A stretch of 64,000 bases of DNA from Pseudomonadota bacterium. Lineage in GTDB: Bacteria > Pseudomonadota > Gammaproteobacteria > Burkholderiales > Burkholderiaceae_C. The stretch is taken from contig JADFIG010000001.1 of NCBI GenBank assembly GCA_022566735.1, forward strand, positions 532,062 through 596,061, written 5' to 3'. Numbering within the stretch: position 1 is the first letter of the stretch; every line of letters begins with the position of its first letter. A program made the translations under genes and the position numbers. A model generated the notes under the pieces. The model saw nothing but the letters and a program-made list of their open reading frames with translations. It was not told the DNA's origin and made no database searches. Of this stretch, positions 8,347-16,297 are shown one piece after another.

Positions 8347-9812
8347 CCCCGCCGACGCTCCACCGGTTCACGCGGGTGCTCGCCCGCGCCGTGCTGTGCG
8401 CGCTCGCCCTGGGCGCGGTGGCGCTGCCTGCCCAGGCCTTTTTCTACGAACCCTTCACCGACGCCGCCGAGCTGCGCCCCCACGACGAGCTGGAGCAGCG
8501 CGTCTGGGACGAGGCCGACACCCTGCGCAGCCAGTGGGTGCGTGGCCGCCCCGGCGCGGCCCTGGAGGCCGCCCAGCGCGCGGTGCGGGCGTCGGTCAGC
8601 CGCCACTGGCCGGAGCTGGCGCCGCGCCTGCGCGTCTTCGTGATCGACAACGCCGACGTGCTGGCCCTGTCCAGCGCCAATGGCGACGTCATCCTGAGCA
8701 CCGGCATGCTGATGCGCCTGGACTCGGACGAGGAGCTGCAGGTCATCCTCTGCCGCGAGATCGCCCACGTCATGCAGCGCCACGCCGTGCGCTCGGTGCA
8801 TGTGGCGCGGCTGGGCGCGGGCGCCAACGTGATCTTCGAGTCGGCCATGAACGCCTCGTCCTTCATGGGCACCATGGGCGCGCTGGCCTCTTTCCAGGTC
8901 ACGCCGGACATGCTGGTGGCCGGCGGCAAGGCCCTCATCCAGGCCCAGCTGGGCAAGCTCAAGGACAGCATGGCCGACAGCTTCGTGCGCAGCGTCTCGG
9001 CCGGTGCTTTCGACGCGATGGTGAAAAGCTCGCTGTTCGGCTACTCCGAGTCGCTGGAGCGCGAGGCCGATGACTTCGCCCTGGCAGCCATGCGCCAGCG
9101 CTTCGGCAACGTGCAGGCCTTCGAGCGCGTGGCGCAGCGCCTGCTGGACGAGGCCCAGGCCGACGAAAAGAAGTTCTCGTCCTTCTACGCCAACGAAGAG
9201 CGCCTGGCGCGCCGGCTCAAGGCCGCCCAGGCGCACGCTCAGGTGCTGTCACAGGCATCTTCGCAGGCACTTGCCGAGGCACCTTCTGCGCCAGCCTCTC
9301 AGGCTGAAGCCCAGGCTCCGCTTCAGCCGCAGCCGCAGCCTCAGCCAGCCCCCGACGCGGACGAGCCCAGCGTGGCGGTGGTGATGGTGGTGGCCACGAC
9401 CTCGCAGTCCTACCTCCAGGCCCTGACGCCCCTGACCCTGCGCGTGCTGGAGACCGAGCTGGAGCTGGGCCGCCTGGGCCGCACCATGCGCAACATCGAG
9501 CGCCCGCGCGAGCTGGCGCCCCTGCCGCCGCAGGCCAAGGCCGTGCTGGCCGAAGCCTGCGTGGCCCGCGCCGATGCCGCGTCCACCGACAAGGGCGAAG
9601 CCCTGGCCCGCGAGCTGCTGGCCCTGCAACCCGACAACGCCCGCATGCTCAAGCTGCTGGGCCTGCAGGCCCTCAAGCGCGGCCAGGCCGCCGATGCCCG
9701 CCAGTGGCTGCAACGGGCCCGCGAGCATGCCGCCTCCGACGACGAGCGCGGCTTCATCGACCAGTACCTGCGCCGCGCCGAGAAGATCGCCGCGGCCCCG
9801 AAGGCGCCCTGA
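8343..9812 (+). CDS. M48-family-like exported protein with degenerate zinc site
   Basis: A 489-residue protein with a signal peptide ending near PAQA (residue 32). Residues 95-250 match the M48 metalloprotease layout: LRVFVIDNADVLALSSANGDVILSTGML, then the helix with the active-site motif, then SLEREADDFAL, which supplies the third ligand (Glu239). The expected HExxH reads R138-E-I-A-H142, so the first zinc-binding His is Arg. The middle (about 295-340) is rich in Ala, Gln and Pro, and the C-terminal part looks TPR-like. It may be a non-catalytic relative of BepA/YfgC-type proteins. The ATG overlaps the preceding stop. Confidence 0.78.
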   Translation: MTPPTLHRFTRVLARAVLCALALGAVALPAQAFFYEPFTDAAELRPHDELEQRVWDEADTLRSQWVRGRPGAALEAAQRAVRASVSRHWPELAPRLRVFVIDNADVLALSSANGDVILSTGMLMRLDSDEELQVILCREIAHVMQRHAVRSVHVARLGAGANVIFESAMNASSFMGTMGALASFQVTPDMLVAGGKALIQAQLGKLKDSMADSFVRSVSAGAFDAMVKSSLFGYSESLEREADDFALAAMRQRFGNVQAFERVAQRLLDEAQADEKKFSSFYANEERLARRLKAAQAHAQVLSQASSQALAEAPSAPASQAEAQAPLQPQPQPQPAPDADEPSVAVVMVVATTSQSYLQALTPLTLRVLETELELGRLGRTMRNIERPRELAPLPPQAKAVLAEACVARADAASTDKGEALARELLALQPDNARMLKLLGLQALKRGQAADARQWLQRAREHAASDDERGFIDQYLRRAEKIAAAPKAP

Positions 9813-9840
9813 CCCCCTTGACCACTGATCCGCCGGCCCC

Positions 9841-10515
9841 ATGACGCTTGCCCTTCGACGCCGCCTCGGTCAGCTGACCGCCCTGACGACCCTGGTGCTG
9901 GCCTGCAGCGCCTGCGCGCCCACCTGGCAGAACGTGCGCAAGCAGGAGGCCTTCAAGGGCCCCTCGCGCGCCTACGTGGCCATGCTGCCCGAGGACTGGA
10001 AGCGCGCCCCGACCGACAGCGACGTGCTGCTCATCACCCGCGACGGCCTGTTCCTGCAGCAGATCAGCGTCACCCGCCACCGCCTGGACGAGGCCTTCGC
10101 CGGCACCCCGGTGACGCCCGAGACCCTGCCGGCCGAGCTGGCCGCGCTGCAGTTCAAGCAGTTCCGCCTGGAAGAGCCCGAGCTGGCGCGCTACACCAAG
10201 GACGAAGGCAAGGGCGTGCTGGCGCTGTTCCCCGTGGCCCAGGGCAAGCCCCTGCCGGGCACGACGGAGCGTGTGGCCATGCGCGCGGTGCAGGTCGACG
10301 GCCGCGACGCCTTCCGCCTGGACACCAGCAGCCGCAACGGCTGGGGCCTGGAGTACGTGAGCCAGTCGGTGGGCTTCGTGCACGAGGGCGAGTACTGGCT
10401 GGTGCGCTACCTGGCGCCCAGGCTGCACTACGCCCAGCGCGACCAGGCCACCTTCGACGGCTTCCTGGCCCAGCTCAAGCTCAAGCCCAAGTGCTTCCTG
10501 TTTTGCGGCGACTGA
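9841..10515 (+). CDS. Putative lipoprotein, last gene of the M48-like operon
   Basis: A 224-residue protein with Arg-rich N-terminus, a hydrophobic stretch and a lipobox LVLAC (Cys22; Cys25 is an alternative). The mature part has no family I recognise; it contains AYVAMLPEDWKRAPTDSDVLLITRDGLFL and GFVHEGEYWLVRYLAPRLHY, suggesting a beta-sandwich. It follows the M48-like gene by 28 bases and is most likely in the same operon, possibly as an outer-membrane partner. Confidence 0.72.
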   Translation: MTLALRRRLGQLTALTTLVLACSACAPTWQNVRKQEAFKGPSRAYVAMLPEDWKRAPTDSDVLLITRDGLFLQQISVTRHRLDEAFAGTPVTPETLPAELAALQFKQFRLEEPELARYTKDEGKGVLALFPVAQGKPLPGTTERVAMRAVQVDGRDAFRLDTSSRNGWGLEYVSQSVGFVHEGEYWLVRYLAPRLHYAQRDQATFDGFLAQLKLKPKCFLFCGD

Positions 10516-10535
10516 ACTGCGGGGGCTGAGGCGGC

Positions 10536-10946
10536 TCAGTCCACCCGGCCGCGCAGCGCCTTGACCTCGCTGCGCTGGCGCTTGGCCTCCACGCGGCGGC
10601 GCTGGGAAGCGCGCGTGGGCTGGGTGGGGCGGCGCACCGGGGCCACGGTGGCCACGCTGTCGACCAACTCCTGCAGGCGTTGCAGGGCCTCGCTGCGGTT
10701 CATGTCCTGGCTGCGGTGCGTCTGCGCCTTGAGCACCACCACGCCCTTGGCGGTGATGCGGCGGTCGTTGAGGCACAGCAGGCGCGCCTGGATGTCTTCC
10801 GGCAGGGACGAGGCGCGGATGTCGAAGCGCAGGTGGATGGCGCTGGACACCTTGTTGACGTTCTGGCCACCGGCGCCCTGGGCGCGCACGGCGGTGATTT
10901 CGACCTCGTCTTCGCGGATGGTGGGGGCGCTGGCGGCGTGGGACAT
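10536..10946 (-). CDS. arfB: Alternative ribosome-rescue factor, peptidyl-tRNA hydrolase ArfB
   Basis: A 136-residue protein (142 if the ATG at 10964 is used) of the class-I release factor superfamily. It has the catalytic GGQ in RAQGAGGQNVNKVSSAIHL and a basic C-terminal tail (SQRRRVEAKRQRSEVKALR) that would enter the empty mRNA channel of stalled ribosomes. The stand-alone GGQ domain plus basic tail is diagnostic of ArfB (YaeJ). The frame stays open further upstream but that part is Pro/Arg-rich and unlike the family. It is convergent with the preceding lipoprotein gene. Confidence 0.92.
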   Translation of the reverse strand: MSHAASAPTIREDEVEITAVRAQGAGGQNVNKVSSAIHLRFDIRASSLPEDIQARLLCLNDRRITAKGVVVLKAQTHRSQDMNRSEALQRLQELVDSVATVAPVRRPTQPTRASQRRRVEAKRQRSEVKALRGRVD

Positions 10947-11048
10947 GGTGGGCGCATTGTGCATGGCCGGGCCGGGCGTGCGGTGCGCCACGCCTTCTGA
11001 CGCATCGCTTGGGTTCCGACGTGGCATCGGTGCCGCCTGGCGGGGCAG

Positions 11049-11220
11049 CGTTGCCGCAAAAAGCGGCAGCGTTGCCACTTCACGGGGCATGCCTGTCGCG
11101 AAAAGCGCGTCCGCAGGCGCGAGGCGACGCTTGCGAAGCGTCGGCCAGGGCGTCATGCGCCCCGAAAAGGGGCACGCATGCCGCCGGGAGGGGGAACGGT
11201 GCCGCTTTTTGCGGCAGGGG
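11049..11220. repeat. Imperfect inverted repeat in the gap upstream of arfB
   Basis: The roughly 300-base gap from 10965 to 11264 holds no convincing gene. It carries the perfect palindromes GCCGCAAAAAGCGGC (11053-11067) and GCCGCTTTTTGCGGC (11201-11215), reverse complements of each other. Their flanks also match in inverted orientation (CAGCGTTGCC and GGGGCATGCCTG against related sequence on the other strand), so about 45 bases are repeated head to head. Between them lies a smaller hairpin (GACGCTTGCGAAGCGTC). It may be a small palindromic repeat family or a bidirectional transcription end. Confidence 0.5.
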
Positions 11221-11264
11221 TGGGGGTTTTTGTGGCAACGCAGCCGCTTGGCCAGATGTCGCCG

Positions 11265-12164
11265 CTAGGCCGCCAGCAAGTCGGCCAGCGCGTCTTCCAG
11301 CCGGGGGTGCTGGAAGCTGAAGCCACTGTCCAGGATGCGCCGCGCCTGCGTGCGCTGCCCGCCGAGCAGCAACACCGACATCTCGCCCAAGGCCATGCGC
11401 AGGGCCCAGGCGGGCGCGGGCAGCACGGCGGGACGGTGCAGTGCGCGTGCGAGGGCCTGGGTGAAGTCGGCGTTGCGCACTGGCTCGGGCGCGCATGCGT
11501 TGTAGGCGCCACTGGCCGTGCGCTGGTGAAGCAGGTGGTCGATCAGCCGCACCTGGTCGTCCAGGTGGATCCAGGGCATCCATTGCCGGCCGCTGCCCAG
11601 CCGCCCGCCCAGGCCCAGGCTGAAGGGCAGGCGCAGACGGCCCAGCATGCCCCCGGAGGCGCTCAGCACGGGCGCGGTGCGCACCAGGACGACGCGCAGG
11701 CCATGGTCGCGCGCGCGCTCGGCGGCCTGCTCCCAGGCCACGCAGAGGCGGCTGCCGAAATCCTGCAGTCCAGGCGGGGCGGATTCGTCCAGCACACGCT
11801 CGCCGCCATCCCCGTACCAGCCCACGGCCGAGCCGGAGACCAGCACCGACGGTGGTTGTGCTTGCCGGCCGATCCAGTCCACCAGCTGGTGGGTCAGTTG
11901 CACCCGGCTGGCCTGAAGCAGTTCACGGCGCGACGCTGTCCACGGCCGGTCGGCAATCGGTGCGCCGGCCAGGTTCACCACCGCGTCGACCGGCGTGGCC
12001 GCAGAGAGGGCTTGCAGCGAGGCAACACCCTGGGCGCCGCAACACAGGCTGGGCACCAGCGCCGCCTGGCGGCTCCAGACGATGAGTTCGTGGCCTTGGC
12101 GCTGCCAGTGTCGGCAGAGGGCCCGACCGATGAGGCCGGTTCCTCCGGTCAGCAAGATGCGCAT
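11265..12164 (-). CDS. TIGR01777-type NAD-dependent epimerase (SDR39U1 family)
   Basis: A 299-residue protein of usual family length. The ATG at 12162-12164 is preceded by AAGGAGAA. The N-terminus MRILLTGGTGLIGRALCRHW is the dinucleotide-binding Rossmann motif. Further family marks are VVNLAGAPIADRPWT, SGSAVGWYGDGGERVLDE, FGSRLCVAWEQ, the stretch PWIHLDDQV and AYNACAPEPVRNADFTQALA. The C-terminal DUF1731-like domain ends with FSFQHPRLEDAL. Substrate unknown; relatives are often near septation or sugar-nucleotide genes. It lies 41 bases downstream of another SDR gene and is probably co-transcribed. Confidence 0.92.
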   Translation of the reverse strand: MRILLTGGTGLIGRALCRHWQRQGHELIVWSRQAALVPSLCCGAQGVASLQALSAATPVDAVVNLAGAPIADRPWTASRRELLQASRVQLTHQLVDWIGRQAQPPSVLVSGSAVGWYGDGGERVLDESAPPGLQDFGSRLCVAWEQAAERARDHGLRVVLVRTAPVLSASGGMLGRLRLPFSLGLGGRLGSGRQWMPWIHLDDQVRLIDHLLHQRTASGAYNACAPEPVRNADFTQALARALHRPAVLPAPAWALRMALGEMSVLLLGGQRTQARRILDSGFSFQHPRLEDALADLLAA

Positions 12165-12205
12165 GTGGGGTTCTCCTTGTGGGGCGGGGACATCGTCACG
12201 TGGGG

Positions 12206-12916
12206 TCACCAGGGCAGGGGCTGCCCGTCGTGGGACCACAGTTGGCCGCTGTGCTCGGGGCGCAGCCCATCGAGCACGTGCAGCAGGGCGGCGACGGCCT
12301 GTGTGGGCGCGCGCTTGGTGCGTGCATCGCCGAATGGCTCGGACAGGGGGGATGCGACCGTGCCAGGGTGCAAGGCGGCCAGCACGGCCTGGGGATGGCT
12401 GCGGCCCAGCTCGATGGCGGCGGTCTTGACCAGCATGTTCAAGGCGGCCTTGGCCGCGCGGTAGCTGTACCAGCCACCCAGGCGGTTGTCCGAGATGCTG
12501 CCCACCTTGGCCGAGAGCACCGCCACCAGGCTGCGCTCTTGCCGCGCAAGCAAGGGCGTGAAGTGGGCCAGCACCATGGCCGGTCCGATGGCATTGACGT
12601 TGAAGCTGGCCTGCATGTGGGCGGGGTCGAGCTGCGTCAGGCGCTTCTCGGGCAGGCCGCTGGCCCCGTGCAGCATGCCGGTGGCCACCACCAGCAGGTG
12701 ACAGGGACCGTGCTGGCGCGCGGTCTCTGCCGCACGTGCCACGCTGTCCATGTCGTTGAAGTCCACCCCGGGTGTGCTCTGGCGGGACAAGGCGAGGACG
12801 TGCGCACAGTGCCGGTCGGACCTCAGCGCCTCGGTGAAGGCCGCACCGAGCGCCCCGCTGGCACCCACCACGATGGCCCGAAAGCCTGGGGGAAGCGAGG
12901 GCAGGGGGGTGCTCAT
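12206..12916 (-). CDS. SDR-family oxidoreductase
   Basis: A 236-residue short-chain dehydrogenase. The ATG at 12914-12916 is chosen for the CGGAGAAGGA ribosome-binding site; the frame is open further upstream without such a site. Visible motifs are FRAIVVGASGALGAAF (cofactor binding), a degenerate NNAG position, NVNAIGPAMVLAHF, and YSYRAAKAALNML with the catalytic Tyr and Lys. The pattern resembles the C-factor/CsgA-like branch of the family. Substrate unknown. It is divergent from the DUF4331 gene at 13125. Confidence 0.88.
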   Translation of the reverse strand: MSTPLPSLPPGFRAIVVGASGALGAAFTEALRSDRHCAHVLALSRQSTPGVDFNDMDSVARAAETARQHGPCHLLVVATGMLHGASGLPEKRLTQLDPAHMQASFNVNAIGPAMVLAHFTPLLARQERSLVAVLSAKVGSISDNRLGGWYSYRAAKAALNMLVKTAAIELGRSHPQAVLAALHPGTVASPLSEPFGDARTKRAPTQAVAALLHVLDGLRPEHSGQLWSHDGQPLPW

Positions 12917-13050
12917 GGGTCCTTCTCCGGGAAATGCGAACCCGGGGATTGTCCCCACACACACGATGCCCTTGCATGGCTTGCGGTTGTTGCCTGCGGG
13001 GGCGCGTGCGCCGTGTTCCCCGCCCCGCCCCGCCTTTTTGCGATCGGCCT

Positions 13051-13079
13051 GCATCCGCGCGTGCAGGCCCTGCGTAAGG
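13051..13079 (+). promoter_or_regulatory. Candidate ECF sigma promoter before the DUF4331 operon
   Basis: GCATCCG (13051-13057), 13 bases, then TGCGTAAGG (13071-13079), ending 45 bases before the ATG at 13125. Exactly the same two blocks with the same 13-base spacing stand on the minus strand before the fasciclin gene (19769-19797). The two-block form and the spacing suit an extracytoplasmic-function sigma factor, and one is encoded at 18482-19102. Confidence 0.72.
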
Positions 13080-13124
13080 GGAAAGGCGCGCGCAAACCAC
13101 ACAACCACATCGACGGAGAAGCAC

Positions 13125-14810
13125 ATGCGTCACACCTTTCACCCGCTTGGCCGTTTCGCACTGAGCGTGATCGCTTTGGCCATCGGTTCACTCAGCGCAG
13201 GCGGCGTGCTGGCCTCCAGCCACCGCGAAGCCCCGTTCATCACCACCTCGCCGAAGGTGGATGGCACCGACTTCTACATGTTCAACAGCTACGAGTCGGG
13301 CCGCGATGGCTACGTCACGCTGATCGCGAACTACCAGCCGCTGCAGGATGCTTACGGCGGGCCGAACTATTTCAAGATGGACCCGAACGCGCTGTACGAG
13401 ATCCACATCGACAACAACGGCGATGCCATCGAAGACCTGACCTTCCAGGTGCGCTTCAACAATGCCCTGGCCAACAGCGGCCGCGGCATCGAGATCCCCG
13501 TGGGACCTCCCGGCAACACGGCGAGCGTCGCCATCCCGCTGACGCAGGCGGGGGCGGTCGGCAGCGTGTCCGACGCCAACCTCAACGTGGCCGAGACCTA
13601 CTCCGTGAAAGTGGTGCGCGGCGACCGCCGCAAGGGCGGCGTGTCGGTCGTGACCAAGGCCGGCGGCAGCGCCGTGTTCGAAAAGCCGGTGGACTACATC
13701 GGTGACAAGACGCTGGGCAATGCAGGCGCTTACGAGACCTACGCTCAGCGTCACATCCACACCATCACCATCCCCGGCTGCAGCATGCCCGGCAAGGTCT
13801 TCGTGGGGCAGCGCCAGGAGGGCTTTGCCGTCAACCTGGGGCCCATCTTCGATCTGGTCAATGCCACGCCGGCGCAGATCCTGGACCCAGCCAACATCAA
13901 CGCTTTCGCGGCCAAGTCCATCCAGGACAAGAACGTGACGGCGATCGCCCTGGAGGTGCACAAAAGCTGCCTGACCAGTGGCAGCGAGCCAGTGATCGGG
14001 GCCTGGAGCACGGCCAGCATGCGTCAGGCACGCCTGCTCAATGGCATGCCCTCGGCTGGCCATCAGACGGCCAGCACCGAGGGTGGCGCATGGACACAGG
14101 TGTCCCGGCTGGGCAACCCGCTGGTCAACGAGGTCGTCATCGGCCTGCGCGACAAGGACCGCTTCAATGCGTCCAAGCCGAAGGACGACGTCCAGTTCGC
14201 CACTTACGTGACCAACCCGACCTTGCCCAACCTGCTGGGCTTGGTGCTGGCCGGGGACGCCAGCGCCTTGGCCCCCACCAACTTCCCTCGCACCGACCTG
14301 GTGGCCACCTTCCTCACGGGCATCAGCGGCCTGAACCGGCCCGCCAACCTCAGCGCGCCTTCGGAGATGCTGCGCCTGAACACCGCCATCCCAGCTGTGC
14401 CGGTGGCCAGCCAGAACCGCTTGGGCGCGGCCGGGGCCATCCTGGCGGCGGGTTCGGTGGGCGCTGCCACCGACCTGGCGGGCTTCCCCAACGGCCGGCG
14501 GCCCAAAGACGACGTGGTGGACATCGCCCTGGTGGCCACCATCGGCGGTCTGTGTGCCATCAACGATGTGATCGACAGCACCTCTCACAACGGCCTGGGC
14601 TTGAACGCCGTGGTCGTGCCGAAGGTGGGCACCTTGACGTCGACGTGCAACCTGGGCGCATTGTCGACGCTGGCCAGGTCGGCGGATCACGGCGCCCTGC
14701 CCAATGCCGCCAATGTGCACGATGGGGTGGACCAGGCGCAAGTGCCTTTCCTGGAGCGATTCCCCTACCTGAACACGCCCAACTCCGGCTCCAGCCCGGT
14801 GCAGCGCTGA
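13125..14810 (+). CDS. DUF4331 family exported protein
   Basis: A 561-residue protein with a signal peptide cleaved near VLA-SSHREAP (residue 31). The mature start SSHREAPFITTSPKVDGTDFYMFNSYE is the mark of DUF4331. Other family segments are FKMDPNALYEIHIDNNGDAIEDLTFQVRF and GNPLVNEVVIGLRDKDRFNASKPKDD. No biochemical role is established for the family. It opens an operon with a small lipoprotein, a TPR protein and a HupE-like membrane protein, a set that tends to travel together. A candidate ECF promoter lies upstream and GACGGAGAAG precedes the ATG. Confidence 0.92.
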   Translation: MRHTFHPLGRFALSVIALAIGSLSAGGVLASSHREAPFITTSPKVDGTDFYMFNSYESGRDGYVTLIANYQPLQDAYGGPNYFKMDPNALYEIHIDNNGDAIEDLTFQVRFNNALANSGRGIEIPVGPPGNTASVAIPLTQAGAVGSVSDANLNVAETYSVKVVRGDRRKGGVSVVTKAGGSAVFEKPVDYIGDKTLGNAGAYETYAQRHIHTITIPGCSMPGKVFVGQRQEGFAVNLGPIFDLVNATPAQILDPANINAFAAKSIQDKNVTAIALEVHKSCLTSGSEPVIGAWSTASMRQARLLNGMPSAGHQTASTEGGAWTQVSRLGNPLVNEVVIGLRDKDRFNASKPKDDVQFATYVTNPTLPNLLGLVLAGDASALAPTNFPRTDLVATFLTGISGLNRPANLSAPSEMLRLNTAIPAVPVASQNRLGAAGAILAAGSVGAATDLAGFPNGRRPKDDVVDIALVATIGGLCAINDVIDSTSHNGLGLNAVVVPKVGTLTSTCNLGALSTLARSADHGALPNAANVHDGVDQAQVPFLERFPYLNTPNSGSSPVQR

Positions 14811-14822
14811 AGGAGAGCGACC

Positions 14823-15098
14823 ATGCACAAGCACTTGTTCGGCATCCTGCCTTGGCTGTGGGGCGCGCCCCTGGTGCTGTCCCTGGCAGGCTGTGGCGGA
14901 GGTGGTGATGCGGCTCGGCCGGCGGTGACCGCCACCGATGTGACGGCGCTCGTGCCCACCGAGGCCAGCACGTCTGCCCAGGCGGCGACGGCGTACGTCG
15001 CTGCACTGGCCGCCACGCCCAGCGCCCAGACGGACACCCTGGAGCCTGTGGCCGCGCCTCAGGTGCTGGCCGCAGACGACACGGCAGAGCCGTCCTGA
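14823..15098 (+). CDS. Small lipoprotein
   Basis: A 91-residue protein with a lipobox LAGC (LSLAGCGGGG, Cys23) followed by a Gly spacer and an Ala/Thr/Val-rich, low-complexity mature region. It sits 12 bases after the DUF4331 gene with GAAGGAGAG before its ATG, so it belongs to the operon. It has no recognisable domain; a role as outer-membrane anchor or adaptor for the neighbouring exported proteins is only a guess. Confidence 0.72.
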   Translation: MHKHLFGILPWLWGAPLVLSLAGCGGGGDAARPAVTATDVTALVPTEASTSAQAATAYVAALAATPSAQTDTLEPVAAPQVLAADDTAEPS

Positions 15099-15103
15099 AC
15101 GCT

Positions 15104-16297
15104 GTGGCACACGCTGGCTGGAGGGCATGCCGGCACCTGCGCCGACTGTGTGGCGCCGGGTTGGGCCTTGCCGTTGCGATGGCGCCGGCCTTGGCGGCCA
15201 TCCCCACCACCCCGACGCGCGACGACGAGGTGGTGGAGGTGCTGCGCAGCCGCGTCGAAGGGGCAGAAGAACAGCGTTGGCGCGCGCTGCGCCAGCAAGC
15301 CCGCGGGCAGCCTGACAACCTGGACCTGGCCCTGCGCGTGGCGCAGCAGGCCCTGGTTTGGTCCAGGCGGGATGGCGACCCGCGCTGGCTGGGGCAGGTC
15401 CAGGCCGCACTGCAGCCGTGGTGGGCGCAGGCCAACCCGCCGACCCAGGTGCAACTGCTGCGTGCCACCGTGAAGCAAAGCCTCCATGACTTCGATGGCG
15501 CGCGCACGGATCTGCACCGGCTGCTGCAACGTCAGCCGGACCTGGCCCAGGCCTGGTTGCTGCTGTCGTCGGTGGAAAGTGTGACGGGCCATCCGGGGCA
15601 GGCGCTGCAGGCCTGTCGCCGCGTGCGCGCTGCCGGGGCCGACTGGCACGGACGCGTCTGCGAGCAGGAACAGGCGGCCCTGGGCGGTGTGTCGGCAGGA
15701 GCGCGCCAGGCGCAGGCGGCCAAGGCGCTGGATGAACTGGCCAGCCAGGCCCAGGTGGCGCAACTGCCGGCCGTGCGCATCGTGCAAGCCGAGTTGGCTG
15801 AGCGACGCGGCGAGACGGTGGTTGCACGTTTGTACTACCAGGATCTCATGGCCCTGAGTCCGGACGCTTACGCCCTGGGGGCCTGCGCTGATTTCCTGCT
15901 CGACCAGGGGGATGCAGACGGCGTGATCGCCCTGCTGAAGGACCGTCAGCGCAACGATGGGCTGCTGCTGCGTCTGGCCTTGGCTTACCAGCTCAAGCGC
16001 GCTCCGGAGCAGGCCCTGGCGGTGAGGGCGTTGCAGGCCCGTTTCGCTGCGGCCCGTGAACGCGGTGACCGGGTGCACCTGCGTGAGGAGGCGCGGTTCA
16101 CGCTGCACTTGCTGCGTCAGCCGCAACGCGCGCTGAAGCTGGCGCAGGACAACTGGCGGGTGCAGAAAGAGCCTGCCGACGCGCGCCTGCTGCTGGAGGC
16201 CGCCCAGCGGCTGGGACGCCAGGACCTCATCGACGACGTCATTGCCTTCATCGCCCAGGCGGGCTGGCAGGACGTGCGACTGAAAGGCTGGCTGTGA
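15104..16297 (+). CDS. TPR-repeat exported protein
   Basis: About 397 residues from GTG 15104; an in-frame ATG at 15179 falls within the signal region. A basic N-terminus and the hydrophobic stretch LCGAGLGLAVAMAPALA suggest export. The rest is alpha-helical with TPR-like units rich in Ala/Leu/Gln (for example LAQAWLLLSSVESVTGHPGQALQACRRV and LLLRLALAYQLKRAPEQALAV). It presumably binds partner proteins in the periplasm. The stop overlaps the GTG of the next gene (GTGA at 16294), pointing to coupled translation with the HupE-like protein. Confidence 0.82.
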   Translation: MAHAGWRACRHLRRLCGAGLGLAVAMAPALAAIPTTPTRDDEVVEVLRSRVEGAEEQRWRALRQQARGQPDNLDLALRVAQQALVWSRRDGDPRWLGQVQAALQPWWAQANPPTQVQLLRATVKQSLHDFDGARTDLHRLLQRQPDLAQAWLLLSSVESVTGHPGQALQACRRVRAAGADWHGRVCEQEQAALGGVSAGARQAQAAKALDELASQAQVAQLPAVRIVQAELAERRGETVVARLYYQDLMALSPDAYALGACADFLLDQGDADGVIALLKDRQRNDGLLLRLALAYQLKRAPEQALAVRALQARFAAARERGDRVHLREEARFTLHLLRQPQRALKLAQDNWRVQKEPADARLLLEAAQRLGRQDLIDDVIAFIAQAGWQDVRLKGWL

